DNA of 64,000 bases, from NCBI GenBank assembly GCA_930367205.1, contig OV884012.1, positions 52,039,239 through 52,103,238 of the forward strand, written 5' to 3'. Under the pieces are notes generated by a model. It was not told the origin of the DNA. It did no database searches and saw only the letters and a list, made by a program, of their open reading frames with translations. Shown piece after piece: positions 1 to 12,052 of this stretch (position 1 is its first letter; each line of letters starts with the position of its first letter). A program made the translations under genes and the position numbers. The stretch is from Acanthosoma haemorrhoidale (Eukaryota > Arthropoda > Insecta > Hemiptera > Acanthosomatidae).

Positions 1-714
1 GGGCAAGGTAGTGTGGATGGCAATAAATTAATAAATTGTAGCTGTTGCTAGACAGAGGAGCTACATCCATCCTGAGGGCGAGCTGTATGACATTAAAATT
101 ATTTAAAAAAAAAACCTTGAATAATATAAAAAGATTTGAAGTAGTTAAACAATATTGAATATATTTGTGAATGTTTTGGATTGCATTTGACATTGTTAAG
201 GCTTCATACCAATAACCTTAAAAAATATTAATTAATATTTTACCATGGGTCTTTAAAAAAAAAATGCCATATTGTAAAAGTTACAACATCCATATCTCAG
301 CTTCTGATCAAGCTATTTGATCTATCAACTATTGATATTTGATAGATAGCCTTGCTAAAATTCAAAGTACACTGACAAACCGAAAAACTGAATTCACTCA
401 TTTGATTATATTTAAGTGATACTAACCTTCGCTAAGTTCCATCTTCAGATCCAAAGCTTTCCATACAAGGACTTCAGATTATATGGCAGAATATGTCTCT
501 TTTAATCTATTGAATTTTCAAGACAATTCATCCTTTAGACCGAATATTCTTCATTAACTCCTAATAGAAAAAAACAGTAAGAATTAAAAAATGTATGCAC
601 AAAGTACACCAAAAAATTATGTAATGCATTTAAGTTAATATGCAAGATACTTAATAACAATAATGTAATTAATTAGATAATTAAATACATAGACTGTTAG
701 GTATTTTAAAAGTG
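1..714. other. No recognisable gene
   Basis: AT-rich sequence with stops in all frames. The first 110 bases are somewhat richer in G and C and could be the end of a repeat, but I could not match them to anything else in the window. No RNA gene or regulatory site is supported. Confidence 0.6.
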
Positions 715-1378
715 TGTTGTGCCAACTTTTTCACCACAAATAAATATAAGTTACCCTCTTCACAGATCAGAAAACACCCACCTACGTTTCCATATCTTTT
801 TAATAAATCTTCTCAGCGTAAGTTTAGCGAGGGGTGACTAGTTCACAATTCCGACTCGGTTGAAGCTCACTAGGGGCACGGGCAAACCCCAGCCTCTTCT
901 AACCTGCCTATGTAAGGCACAAATTCTGAGCTTTTTCCATTCAGTCAGATTGATTCATCCACCCGGCACTTGAAGTGAACACTGCTTCTCTCTCTCTAAC
1001 ACTACACTGACACTTGTTGCTCTACTATAACACCATGGCTTTCTTATTTAATTACCTATGCACCTGTCTTTCCGAGCCTTGCTGTTTTAGTCCGGCATTG
1101 TCAGACCTTAGTCTCGCTAAAACCAGCACATCCTTGGGAGGGATCACTTCATGTAAATGACGGTCTCTGGGGCTCTACATAATGTACCTAGTAGCGTTTC
1201 CCCTAGTGATTCACTCTGCCTCTCTCCGGTTCACACTCGCCTTTTGGATCCGGACAGTTTTCACCTACCCTCAGATACCGAGTGTGAATTCATGGCCATG
1301 TAAGCTACCTAGAATGCCTCCCCTGTACCTCTTCTCCTGAACATAGTGGATTGTCGGGGCACGCCTTCTAATATCTTA
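715..1378 (+). mobile_element. LTR-like repeat, long variant
   Basis: The stretch begins TGTTGTGCCAAC and carries a module (about 1160-1370) that recurs at 25660-25830, 59240-59450 and, reversed, 44580-44800. The module contains CTCTCCGGTTCAC, a GGATC/TGGACGG block, AGATACCGAGTGTGAATTC and TTGTCGGGGCACGCC. The front part (716-950) also matches 45911-46146 reversed, so this copy shows the uninterrupted order of a repeat that is broken there. There is no coding capacity. LTR identity rests on its relation to the 58744-59602 copy, which has LTR-like ends, and on the TG start. The 3' border is only where similarity between copies stops, so the true end may be missing. Confidence 0.6.
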
Positions 1379-2824
1379 TGAAGTCACATCAATAAACTAA
1401 ATATGAATTAAGCAGCCCGCTGACAAGGCCACCACAAAAGTTCAAAGACTACAGGTTTACCCATTTTATCTTTTTCTTGACATCCGCCGGGTAGCAGTCA
1501 GGTCGATGAGACTAGCCCTCGGTGGGTGCCCCCTATTTCACAAAGTGTTTAGGGAACTATTATTTAGAAATCGGTAAAAGAGTTAGTCTAAATGAGGAAC
1601 TAACTCATAATTGTGAAGAACGTTTAGAAATGATTCCTTTTTAATACTTAATTATTATCCTCATACGTTTTTCCTGTCAGTTACAACACACATTATCCTG
1701 TAGTGTGTCCTTTATCCTATAGTGCAATTTTAAAAGGTAAGAGACCACACTTTTTTTCCTCTTTTGATCGCATACAGTCCATGCTCTGTGCTCACCAGAT
1801 CTAACATTTTATCGTAATTGAAATTTTCTCATTTGGTAAATATTCCTTTTTTATCTTTTTTTTTAAGCTGCCTTATGGCTGTTATATAAAATACTCATGA
1901 AACTACATATGGAAATAGAGTTGAAAACATGAAGTGTAATTGTAGATTACACTAAACAATCTTGACTCCAAAGTTAATAATTACACAAAATTATAATAAT
2001 TATATGTATATTGTTGTGATATTTGATGTCAAATTAATTTATCAAGATTTTTGAATTTGAAAAAGAGTGGCAAATATTCATTCGAAAGAGTGGGGAATAT
2101 GAAAACTGGAGGGGAAAGTGATGGATCAGTAGGAAGAAGGCAGTTGTGGTTATCCTGTGCTAGAGGAAGAATGTTTTAGCATTTTTAGTTAAATTGGTTG
2201 AAAGCATGAGGCAATGTATTGGTGTCTAAAGAAATGAACAATTTGTATTGAATAGTGAACAGAGACGTGGAAAAGCAGAGTTGGAAAGAAGAATTTAGTT
2301 CAGGAAGAAGAAATTGAGTAGATGGAACTGGATATTGATGAAAGCATGGCAAACCAAGTAGGACATTAGAAGCAAGAATGATGATGTATAAGAGATAGTG
2401 GATCTGGCCATTGTGTAGTTGAATATAAAGGTGAATAATAAAATTATTGTAATATTGAAATTGTTGTGGGTATTCAATTAAAATTAGTGTAAAATCTTGT
2501 ATTTTTCCTTTAACCAGAGTTTTCCTATATAATTAACAAGAACCATTGAAATCTCAGATAAATAGATAAAAAGTTAATCAGATAGCAATTTAAAAATTTA
2601 ATAAATTTAATGAAATCATAATTATATGTGACAATTTGTTGTCAATGTTATTTATAAATATGACACCTTATCAAAAGAAAATCAAAGTTTATTTATTGTA
2701 AGTGATTGTAGACATATTTTTTTAACAATCTTCCAGATTTTTTTTACAAGAAAGTAATTGGTGATAATTAATTACTAGTTAATCTCACTATTTGAATAAC
2801 TATTAGCTAAAAAAAAGGATAGTG
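1379..2824. other. No recognisable gene
   Basis: AT-rich DNA with a purine-rich patch at about 2060-2360. It contains only short open frames without domain-like composition. Nothing could be assigned. Confidence 0.55.
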
Positions 2825-2892
2825 ACAAGGACAGGAGTTGCGCCTGGGACATACCCCCTGATCTCTGGAATGGTGTTCTTCCATCTGATCTA
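2825..2892 (-). repeat. tRNA-derived SINE head, minus copy
   Basis: Read on the minus strand, it starts TAGATCAGATGG, a match to the tRNA A box (pol III internal promoter) pattern TRGYNNANNGG. About 45 bases further on is a degenerate B-box region around GTCCCAGGCGCAACTCC. The 5' end abuts the plus-strand copy that starts at 2897, so the two heads form a hairpin. It is not a functional tRNA: no acceptor-stem pairing is visible and the B box is damaged. Confidence 0.55.
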
Positions 2893-2896
2893 TCCC

Positions 2897-2960
2897 TAGA
2901 TCAGATGGAAGAGCACCTGACCGAGTATCAGAAGGTACCAAGTTCGAACCCAATCATCAT
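2897..2960 (+). repeat. tRNA-derived SINE head, plus copy
   Basis: A-box-like TAGATCAGATGG lies at 2897-2908 and B-box-like AGTTCGAACCC at 2941-2951, at tRNA-like spacing. CTGA/TCAG pairing brackets the anticodon-loop position. The base before the would-be anticodon is C rather than the invariant T and there is no closing acceptor stem, so this is a SINE promoter or tRNA pseudogene rather than a tRNA gene. No clear SINE body or tail was defined downstream. Confidence 0.55.
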
Positions 2961-3938
2961 TTCTTTGACTAAAAATAAAATCTTTTTAATCATTATTATT
3001 TAGTTAATAAAGCATTTTTATCATATTGCACTTGATGAATTAACTACTGAATATTTTTACCAACATAATTGACAAATTAATTGTTTAATACATACCTATC
3101 CTTCTGCAAATTTCTTCTTCATTACACCACATGTTATAACAATTAATAAACATGTATGTAATTTAAGTCATGTATTAATTGTTTAAGTTAACAATTTATA
3201 TGATTAGAAATTATAATAAATTAAAGTGATGTATGATTACAATTCGAGCTCAAAGTTTTAGAAATACGATTAATTGTGAGTGATGTATATACAATTTTAT
3301 TCAGAATTTCAATTATATATGTTATGAAGGAAAATATCAATAGAGTACTTTCAATAATAAAAATAATTCATCCTTTCAAGGAGTTTGAAGCAGTTTCTTC
3401 TTAGAATCATTCTGTCTTGTTCTATTTTTCATTCTTTCTTCTTTCAATTATCATTTATTGAGAATTAAATTATCACTTTAATTGAGCAATTAACCTTTTA
3501 TTTACAAAAAAAAAAGGAAGGAAGGCTTGTGAACTAAATAATAAAAGGCACAGAAGGTATATTCAACTATTTAGACTACCATAAATAATAATATGGACAA
3601 CACCAAATCTCAAATGCTTCAATAATAATGCTTTTGTACTAATATAAAAATGTCTTTATGACTCTTTAAAAAGTAAATTATATCACAGTTTTAAATTAAA
3701 TACCCTAACATATATATTAAATAAAATTAAGAAATCTTAATAATTAAAAAAATATAAATAAAGCTTAGCAGATAATAAGCTCTCTTAATGTAGTCTGTAA
3801 CTGTTGTATACTCTTATATACAGGTAAATAATAGTTGGTATCTGAATACAGTTGACTACAACAAAATATGTATATTAATTTTTTTAGAAAAAGCTACTCA
3901 ATATTTCACAGCACCTTCAATTTTTTGAAAATTTTTGT
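2961..3938. other. Intergenic and probable 3' UTR of the minus-strand gene
   Basis: AT-rich. The part from about 3490 to 3938 is likely the 3' UTR of the gene whose stop codon is at 3939-3941. Nothing else was recognised. Confidence 0.5.
3497..3502 (-). terminator. Candidate poly(A) signal AATAAA
   Basis: TTTATT on plus reads AATAAA on minus, about 440 bases after the stop codon of the multi-exon gene. I saw no closer canonical hexamer on that strand. In DNA this AT-rich a hexamer also occurs by chance. Confidence 0.35.
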
Positions 3939-6900
3939 TTAAGTTATTGGCTTCCTTTTTTTTGTTGATGACCTTGATTTTGGTTTAGTCTGTCTTTTTT
4001 CTCTCTCTTTCTCTTTTTTTGGTTCTTCGTTTCCATTATAATATGTCCGTGAGGTTTCTGCAAAGTTAATAAGATCCCGAGCTGCACTGAGGTGCTGGAA
4101 CTCTTTGAGTTGTGCTGGAGTTTTAAACTTTATTATCTTTTTTTGCTCTGGCTGTTCAGTAACAAAGATTGTAGTAAATGCACCAGGAACTAAAATCTGC
4201 TCAGAAGTGACTGGTTTATTATCTGACTGCTTAATTACTGTTTTGTGGTTTGTGTCAGGCAAATTTTGATATTTGGGATGGGTATTATAATTAGTCACAC
4301 AACTTATCTGCCCAGCAATATTCACTGAAGAATGGTTCACATTAATGGCATTAGACCTAACTTTCTCATTACGTAGTATTTCGAGTTCTGCAATACTCAT
4401 CATAGGGGTACAAGGATAAGACGTCCTAGAGTCATTACCATTATTTGGATAGTAAGGAAAGGATTTTCGTTTTTTAAGGGGAAGATTTGAGTGTTCGTTA
4501 TCTTCCTTGGTCATTTCTATTTGTTTAAGAAAATCATCTATTGGTACTTGAAAAGTCAACATACCACTTTTTGCTTTTTCTGTTTCTGCTTTTAAGTCTT
4601 CTAGTAAGGAGCTGATATCACTGAAATCATCAATATTCCTTTGATTTACATTTGACTCAGCAGCATGCAGCGCGGTTACAATGTTATCCCAGACTATCCA
4701 AATAACCTGCAGAGTACTTTGGCACAAATTGCACAAACATCTGTGCAATTTAAATAAAGACTCTTCAGAAAAAGGGGATGAGAGAAGACAGATCCAAGTC
4801 CGTGGGTTCAGCTTTTCTAAACGATTCCAGACAATGGACTGTTGGAAGTGGAGCATATTCATATCACTACGATGAGTTAAATCATGGAGGATGACTTTTT
4901 CTTTGTATTCTGCAGATGCTTCCTTAGCTGATTTCTCAAATAAACTCCCTTGAGCTCCCAGAGCATCTATTGGTTCTTCACTAGCATATTTTGAAGGTGC
5001 TTCCTTATCTGATTTCTCAAATACAATCCCTTGAGCTCTATGAACATCTATTGATTCTCTGATAGTGTATTCTGATGATGCTTTCATAGCTGCTTTCTCA
5101 AATAAAATTCCTTGGGCTCTAAGAGAATCTATTGATTTACAGTCTTCTAGGACTTGCTCTTTACTATGAACAGAAGATAATCCTAGGTTCGCACCCAATG
5201 CATTTCTTTCTCCAACAGTGACCTCATCCTTATTGAAAACATTGAAACCACCATAATGTTGTGAATTATTTGAAGATTTGTTTAGACTGAACTTGTCAGA
5301 ACTGGAATTTGCAACATAATCTAAGCCAACATGGCTGTAGTAAGGCTGGAAATGGGGTATACCCCATGTAGGAACATACATTTCTAATTCTTTAGACTGG
5401 GAAGGCTGTGGTTCCAGCTTGATAATAGGAATTTCAGACATACCAGATGGACTGGCTGGAAGTTCTACCTCAGCAGCAACTTCTAATGTGTCACCTTCAC
5501 AAATACTATCAACATGGCAATCTTGTTCTTTCCTGATCACTTCTTCAACTTCTGATTTTATAGCACTAACAGTAGAATCTTCAACGGCTCTTCCATAAGA
5601 GCTATTATCTTCTTTGTCGTCTTCTCCAATTTCTTCAGTGAGGAGTTCAACTTTTTTTCTTTTCTTTTTCAGGATCTCGTTTTTGTTATTAGAACGACCT
5701 CCATGTTTCAGTTTGTTTGCTTTTTTACTATCTGACACAACATTTACTAATCGTATGCTTTCCCTGATATCATATTCTAAACTCATACTTGACCAACTAT
5801 CACTCATGAACATAATGCTTTCATTATCCTCCTAGAACAAATAAAATTATCAGACGTATTTATAACATACTTAAAAATATATTATAATTCTGATGTCACA
5901 GTACAGTATAATATATAGCTATCAATGTAGCTAGTATGATGCTATTGAAGTTATTTATATTTTTAAAAATAAAATTAACAATCGCAGCTGTTTACAGATT
6001 TGACATTTTTGTCAATGAATACTTTTTTTTTTCATACTAATTAAGTTTTAAGGCTAACTTGAACTAGGGCAGTAAGAATATATAGCCATTGTTGAAGTAG
6101 AGTGATTATTAAATTAGTTAACATTTTAATTTGAGTGTACAAAAGAATGTACAATGAGGCACTCCATTGCAATCCATTTAGCTGGAGTTGGGGAGGTAAT
6201 CAAATAAGGTAGGGACAGTCCCTATTCCATTCCCCTCCCACCCTAAGTTAGGTGGGAGCATACTATGCAGGGGAGGTTGAGTGCATGCTACTTATTTTGT
6301 GGGAATTACAATAGGTGTTCTTTTATGTTGTATTAGGTTAAGCCATTTCTCTGACGTTTTTAACACTTTTACCGTTTACTTAGCTGACATATGACCTAAT
6401 CCATCTAAGGCAATAATACAGTATAATGGGCAAATATAAAATAACTTATCTAAACCATTACATGCACTGTAGTTTGTACATTTTTACATTTATAATATTA
6501 CAATTTAAAATTACTCTGATGACCAGAACATTATAAGTACAGTTAGTAAGCAGAACCAAATATGATAAAAATAATACTACCTTTTCATTACAATTTGAAG
6601 AGTGTTCCATTGCTAATGCAAAGTTCTGGCGGTCAAGGGCACACTGCAACTTAGGGTCTGCAACGGCTTTTAAGAACATCTAAAAAAAATAATTGTGAAG
6701 ATTTCCATTACAATTTAGTATTTTTCTTCAGGAGTTACAGGTAATCAACAATTACAAAGTTTTAATTCATTCAAAATATTAACAGCAGGATTATAATACA
6801 CTAAATATTAATATAAAGTAAATCATATTTTACAATTTAAGAAATTAGTTAACCTTTGATTGGTCCTTGACTGAATATTTGGCTTGCATAAGGAATGTTG

Positions 6901-9900
6901 TAATGTCCGACCTGGCCTTGGGGACACGGGGCAAAATATCCCGGAGCACGCCTCCAGAGGAGAGCTTCTCCCTGAAACCTGGCGGAGGCTGCAGCTTAAG
7001 GGAGGCCAGTTTGGTTATCCTCTTTCTGTCGTCGGCCCACTTCATTATACCCTTCCACATCTTGAATGCAAGCAAGTATCGAATATACGAGACCACATAT
7101 ATTGATGAACCTGGCGAGTCCCTCAGCAACCTCCTAATGCAATGGTTTTTAGTTTTAACAATATCAGATAATTGAAATATATATAAAATAAAATCTAATT
7201 GAGCAGGTCATTAAACTAATTTATGTATAAAAAGTGAAAGCTATCAAAATAAAAGTTGTAAATACATAATCTATTCGTAAGAAACAAGGTTGTTTTTGCT
7301 CATAACATTTTACTAGTTTCTCAACTACAGACAATTATAACAACACAGGATGGATTGATTCAAAAACTGTTAACTCCTTCTATAAAGCTTTCATAGTAAT
7401 CTTATGAATCTTTTAGAAAGCAAGGCAAAATGCGTAAATTTTGATGAATATTTTATACATTTTAATATTTTTGATTTAAGATGTTTTGTGTCTAGGGGCC
7501 TCATGTAATGTAAGTAGGGATATAATGGTAAATGCTCTTTAAAATGTTCCAAAATAAATATTAGCAGGTATTTAAATATATAGATAATTGCTAGAATATG
7601 TAATAAAAGCTTATTTTTTAGGATTTTTGGTGTTTTTTTGGTTTTTTTTTTAAAACCAAAAACCCTTATGTTTTCATTGGTGTCTTTCTGTCCCAATTTT
7701 TGTGAAACATAACATTCTACATAGGGGTGGGTGCCTTTTGAATAAGGAAGGCATGAAAAATATAATGAACATTAAACATCTTCACAATATAATAATTAAT
7801 TGGTATTAAAAAACAATATTTTTCTACAATTTTGAGTAGAGGATCAAATTAAAGATCTCAATGTCTTAATTAACAATAAACAATTTGTAATTTTCTTTTT
7901 GTCTTTGAAACTATAATTACAAATACATTAAAACAGTCAATAATATGATTTTCACAACTTTAACTGCAATCGAATGAACCTTTCTTCAGTCAAAATACTG
8001 TATATTGCAATGCAGGGCTTAGGAATTATTTGGCATAAGGACTGAAGGAAAATGCATGCACTAAAATTTCAGGTCTTCATACTAATTGCGTGTTGCCAAA
8101 TATCTTAAGGTGAGTTTAACTTTTCCTGTGCAGTTATTGGATCTCACTTTTTGTAAGTTGTTGAAGGATTTTAGTTTTGACTAAAGTTAATTAAGTATGG
8201 AACATTTCATTAAAAATTCTTAAAATTTACTAATTCCGTTTAGGATGAGTTTTGCAATAAACTCATAAGTGATAGCATTTCTTTTTGAAAACCAGTTTTT
8301 ACACTACTTCTTTTTCTTGTCATCTTGTTCAAAATCATTAATCAACAACATTGCTATGAGAGTTGCTGCTTTCACTGGTGTTATCTAGAGTCTACTGCTT
8401 ATCTATACTTCCTATGGTACCACCTACCTCTGTAGGAAAAATTGTGACCAACATGTTTAAATAACTTTATTTCCAATTAGGTACTACAACTAATCATATG
8501 ACTGCCAATTGCAGCATCTGTGGTGTTGTAATAGTCATCTAAGATGAAATAGCCTCTCCCTTCGAGCTCTGGTATAAGCATTTAGCTGTCTCTCATAATG
8601 TTGTTTCAGTAATCATTTGAAATTGTGCTACTATTGTTTAGCCCAAGAAGTTTGAAAGGGATAAACTCATTGTCAAAGCAGGAGAATACAAACCCTACAA
8701 TTAAAATCTTATTGATCAGGACTCAATGTATTAAAAGAATAATTAAATAATCTATACAAAGCTCTTTCTTATACCTGCACAAATTTTGAAACCATTTTAA
8801 ACTATTTTGATACTCATGTCTTCCTAGGCACCTACACTAGCAATGAATGAGTTTTCCTGCAGGAGACAGAGAAGCTGATCCGATATAACAGATTTCAAAA
8901 CAACTCAACTATTCACTAAACAATAAGACCTATTATTATATATTTTCTGAGTCAGGTTTCCATAAGAAAAAGTAAATATTATTAAATAAAATTTTTCCTA
9001 ATAAAAAAGATTTATGTACCCTAAAATGCTCATAAATGAAAATTAAAATGGATCTGATAATATATTGAGTAAATTGATCTAATAATAATAATCTAATCTA
9101 AAATTATAAAGTGAAAATGTGCCTCAAACAAAACTACTACAGATTCAATACTGAGTTCTTCACAAAAACTAAAGGGTTAGCAACATCGCTATTCCCATGC
9201 TGACTTCCGGGTTAAATTTCCTGTGTTCCACGTATGTTACTAACAGATTGTAACCCTCTTCAGGGGGGGGGGGGATATTGGAGAACAAATTGACTATATC
9301 GAACAAAACCAAGATGCTCTTCCGTTAATGTTACTTTCTTAAATATTCAATATAGTCAATTTGTTCTCCAATATCTCCCCGGTAGGAAGGTTACAATCTG
9401 CTAGTAAAATACAATTTTTATTATCTATCATACTCGCTAACGATAGATCAATACCAATATGACACAAAATTTATGTTTGAGATAATAAAACCGTAACAAT
9501 AAGTGAGGATGGCTTAGTTCTCAAAAAATTTTGAATGGTGACAAAGAATCCACCTCTTCTTAAACTGCTCAATCGGTCCTAACATCTCTTCCCATTATAT
9601 ATGCACTAACTCCTGGTTTCCTATCTTGTCATTCTCCACTTTGACTATGGTTGCTTGGGGTATGGTGATCTCTCTTGGGATCTCGAGGCTCGTTTAAAGT
9701 AGCTGATAAATTGTTGTCTTAGATTTATAATCAGGATCTCCAGAAACTGTCACATTTCGTGACACTACTGTATGTTGGGATGGCTTTGCTCTTCTGCCCA
9801 TTACCAATACTTCCTTGGTTCCCTCCTCTTCAGTACTATTGTGACTAAAAACCCTTCTTACCTTTAAAACCTCCTCCAATTCAAATACATCTGAACCACA

Positions 9901-12052
9901 TTGATGTGAGGCCAACCCTCATAGAAAGAAACAAAAGATTTATGGGCAATATGAAAAATTGGTTGTCAACGCATTCTTGAAAATAACAAATGTCACTTTA
10001 CTTCACTGCTAAAGGAGACGCTCAATCAAGATAATGTAACTATTAATCAGGCAATGGAAGATGCTTAAGTGCTTAATGTAACAACTGCTCTGTCCTTCAC
10101 TACAGAGTATGATGCTGTGGAGATCATCACGGAGGAAACTAATTTGCTAGTTCTCTTAACAAGTTTGGCTCAAAATCTCCCCATTTACTTAAAAAAACCT
10201 TGAAAGAGGTGCTGCTCTGGACAAATTGTTTTCCACATCATTCTACAACCACTCAGCACCTGAAAATCTTCTTCTTCTTTTTGCTTAGAGTGGGTGTGAC
10301 AGTAAGTCGTCCCTGTTTGGATTTGGCAAAATCAAGTTCAGAACAAACCAGCAATGCATGAACTTTTGCAAGGATTTTCAGAGATCCTAACACCTGTTTT
10401 AGCCACGACTGAAGCAGGAGAGCATACACTTCTTGCTCTGTATGGGAGTGACAAGGCAACAACTTGAGAATGCGTTGTGCTATCAGCTATTCTCCAAACC
10501 TGCTACTGGCAGCAAGATCAATCTTTGAACACTGGCACAGACGACACTGAATGGTACTATGTATCATGTGTTCCATACCCACCACCAAATTAAGATGGAT
10601 GAGTCATTTGAAAAGTCCTCTGGAGTGGGGATGGAGATAGGACATTAAAGAACTTGTTCCTATTAAAACTTCCAGAGGTTAATCCTGACCTACAATAAAG
10701 GATGCACTGTAGTGAGGTTGGACTCAAGTGCTCCATATTTTTTAAAAACTGTTGTGAGATATGCCAACACAGCAGAAATCATAATTGGTAACAATGAAGA
10801 AGACGATCCAAATGAATTGTTATTTGAAGAAATCAATACAAATTTATGCAGGGCTAATTTACGCACATTATTATTTTTGGAACAAGAGATTTCAATGTCT
10901 ATTAAATATTTGTATGATAAAATAATTTAAAAAAATAAATAATTTAAGTACAAACCTAAATATAAGATCACAGAGCTCCCAGGAATTCTCATTTATAAGT
11001 TTTGTCTTGAGTACAGTATCTAGGATATGATCATAAGATTGGCCTAAAATATGTTTATAAATGTTAAAATCTCGACACTTAAAAAAAATTCCTTTTAACA
11101 AAGCCAAAAAAATAAACTCACCAAAATAAACGTGCAAAGAAGAAGTTAGCTTACTCGCTATCTTTTGCACACTTTCTGTGCCAGTCCTAAATGTTAAAAA
11201 TATACACGATTAACAAACTTGTAATGGAGGGGATTTAATATTTTCAATACTTCATGGAAAGATTGCATTTATAGAAAAGAAAGAAAAAGAGATTTTAAAG
11301 AAAATAGTAATTAAAATCAAGTTATATTATACCTAGATGCTTTAATTTCCATATCCAAATACATGGCCATAAGATCAGACATTTTTGCCAGATATGAGGA
11401 GTGCTCTAAGGGCTGAAAAATAATGCCAGTTTACTCCTCAATCTTTATATCATGGTTCGTTCGTTCAATGTTCAATTTTATCAAATATTCTTAATAACAT
11501 TGAAGCAACAACACAATAATGAGAAGCAAAAATAAATTAGAAAAGGGGAGAACACATCAATTAACTTTGATAATCAGAATATATTTATTTCATTCATGTT
11601 TTAACCACTTATTTTTTTAATTTCTTTCATCTTGTTTTTTGCTCTGGACTTACAGCTGTTTTCATAAATATGTTTGTAACATTTAATATGTGTGCGTCCT
11701 CTAACAGATCAGCTTGTCATTATGAGACTGCACACATCAACTACTTAAACAAACAATAGCAATATTGGCAGTGCTATGAAAAAGAATTTGCCAAATTGCC
11801 ATAATATGAAAATATAATAAAAAATTAATTTTATCATCAATAAATTTTAAAATAATGAACAGAACATTTATTAGCATGCATTAACTATTGAAGCCATGCA
11901 ACAAAAAAATAAAAAATATCCATAGATCACTTACCGGCTTGATTTCACAGAATGACATGTGGAAAAACATTAATGTTTCAGACATGGTATTTTTTAGCTT
12001 TGCAGCTCTGATTGGTCTTGAATAACATTCTGTAACTGAGTTTGTAACATTT
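3939..12052 (-). CDS. Unidentified multi-exon protein, at least about 851 residues
   Basis: Seven coding exons in transcript order: 12052-11935, 11412-11333, 11186-11122, 11043-10956, 7133-6854, 6679-6581 and 5831-3939. Every border is GT-AG and all phases agree: split codons AG+G at two joins and G+GC at one, the others in phase 0. The first listed exon has a strong acceptor (T run then CAG) and an in-frame ATG at 11985 with A at -3. Starting there gives 851 residues. An upstream exon ending in phase 2 is possible but was not found; 13374 is a good donor (CAG/GTAAGT) that could end a noncoding exon. The N-terminal 220 residues look helical, with no signal peptide. The last exon encodes 630 mostly polar residues with a KKKRKK patch (about residue 277), a 27-residue repeat three times over (about 454-534) and a Lys/Arg-rich C-terminus, which suggests a nuclear or nucleolar protein. 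I do not recognise the family. Confidence 0.72.
4893..5135 (-). repeat. Three tandem 81-bp units inside the last coding exon
   Basis: The units start at 5135, 5054 and 4973 on minus and each encode 27 residues without breaking frame. All three keep a core of ID, four variable positions, then AQG followed by FEK, then a Lys/Ala/Ser-rich half ending near Tyr. On plus, the marker TTTCTCAAAT recurs exactly every 81 bases (near 4932, 5013 and 5094). The DNA copies have diverged while the frame and core residues are kept, which points to an old in-frame duplication under protein-level constraint. Confidence 0.85.
9237..9407. repeat. Foldback / MITE-like hairpin
   Basis: The arms are about 65 bases long, 9237-9304 and 9340-9407. 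Shared blocks are TTACTARCAGATTGTAACC at the tips and ATATTGGAGAACAAATTG further in, and a loop of about 35 bases separates them. A run of 12 G (9263-9274) sits in the left arm where the right arm has a shorter C tract. There is no coding content. The palindromic form and intronic position fit a small non-autonomous DNA element. No clear target duplication was identified, so the superfamily is unknown. Confidence 0.75.
9965..10720 (+). pseudogene. Relic of a multicopy arthropod ORF family with SGCD motif
   Basis: Conceptual translation with several frame changes gives a recognisable order. First comes a stretch resembling the INQA..DA region, then an EE-TNLLVLLTSLA segment, then LxxLSGCDSKSSLFGFGK, then segments ending near a VGMEIG motif. 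In known proteins of this type the middle reads D-D-LVLL and SGCDT-S-FGxGK. They occur in many copies in arthropod and cnidarian genomes and behave like transposon-borne genes, possibly with a nuclease-type fold. Multiple stops and frameshifts make it non-functional here. It lies antisense in the intron of the multi-exon gene, just before the exon at 10956-11043. The family assignment is from memory of the motifs, not a search. Confidence 0.5.

Larger units (their letters stand above)
7134..10955 (-). other. Large intron of the multi-exon gene
   Basis: This 3.8-kb intron separates the exon ending at 10956 (donor GTTTGT) from the exon starting at 7133 (acceptor TGCATTAG, weak pyrimidine tract). 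It contains a foldback repeat (9237-9407) and a plus-strand transposon-type ORF relic (9965-10720). The rest is AT-rich with no recognised feature. Confidence 0.65.

Noticed and set aside
4681..4875. Plus-strand open frames opposite the last exon of the multi-exon gene
   Set aside because: Shadows of the long minus-strand coding exon, no independent evidence.
9694..9915. 73-codon minus frame
   Set aside because: No motif. It lies just upstream of the plus-strand SGCD relic and inside an intron; most likely chance.
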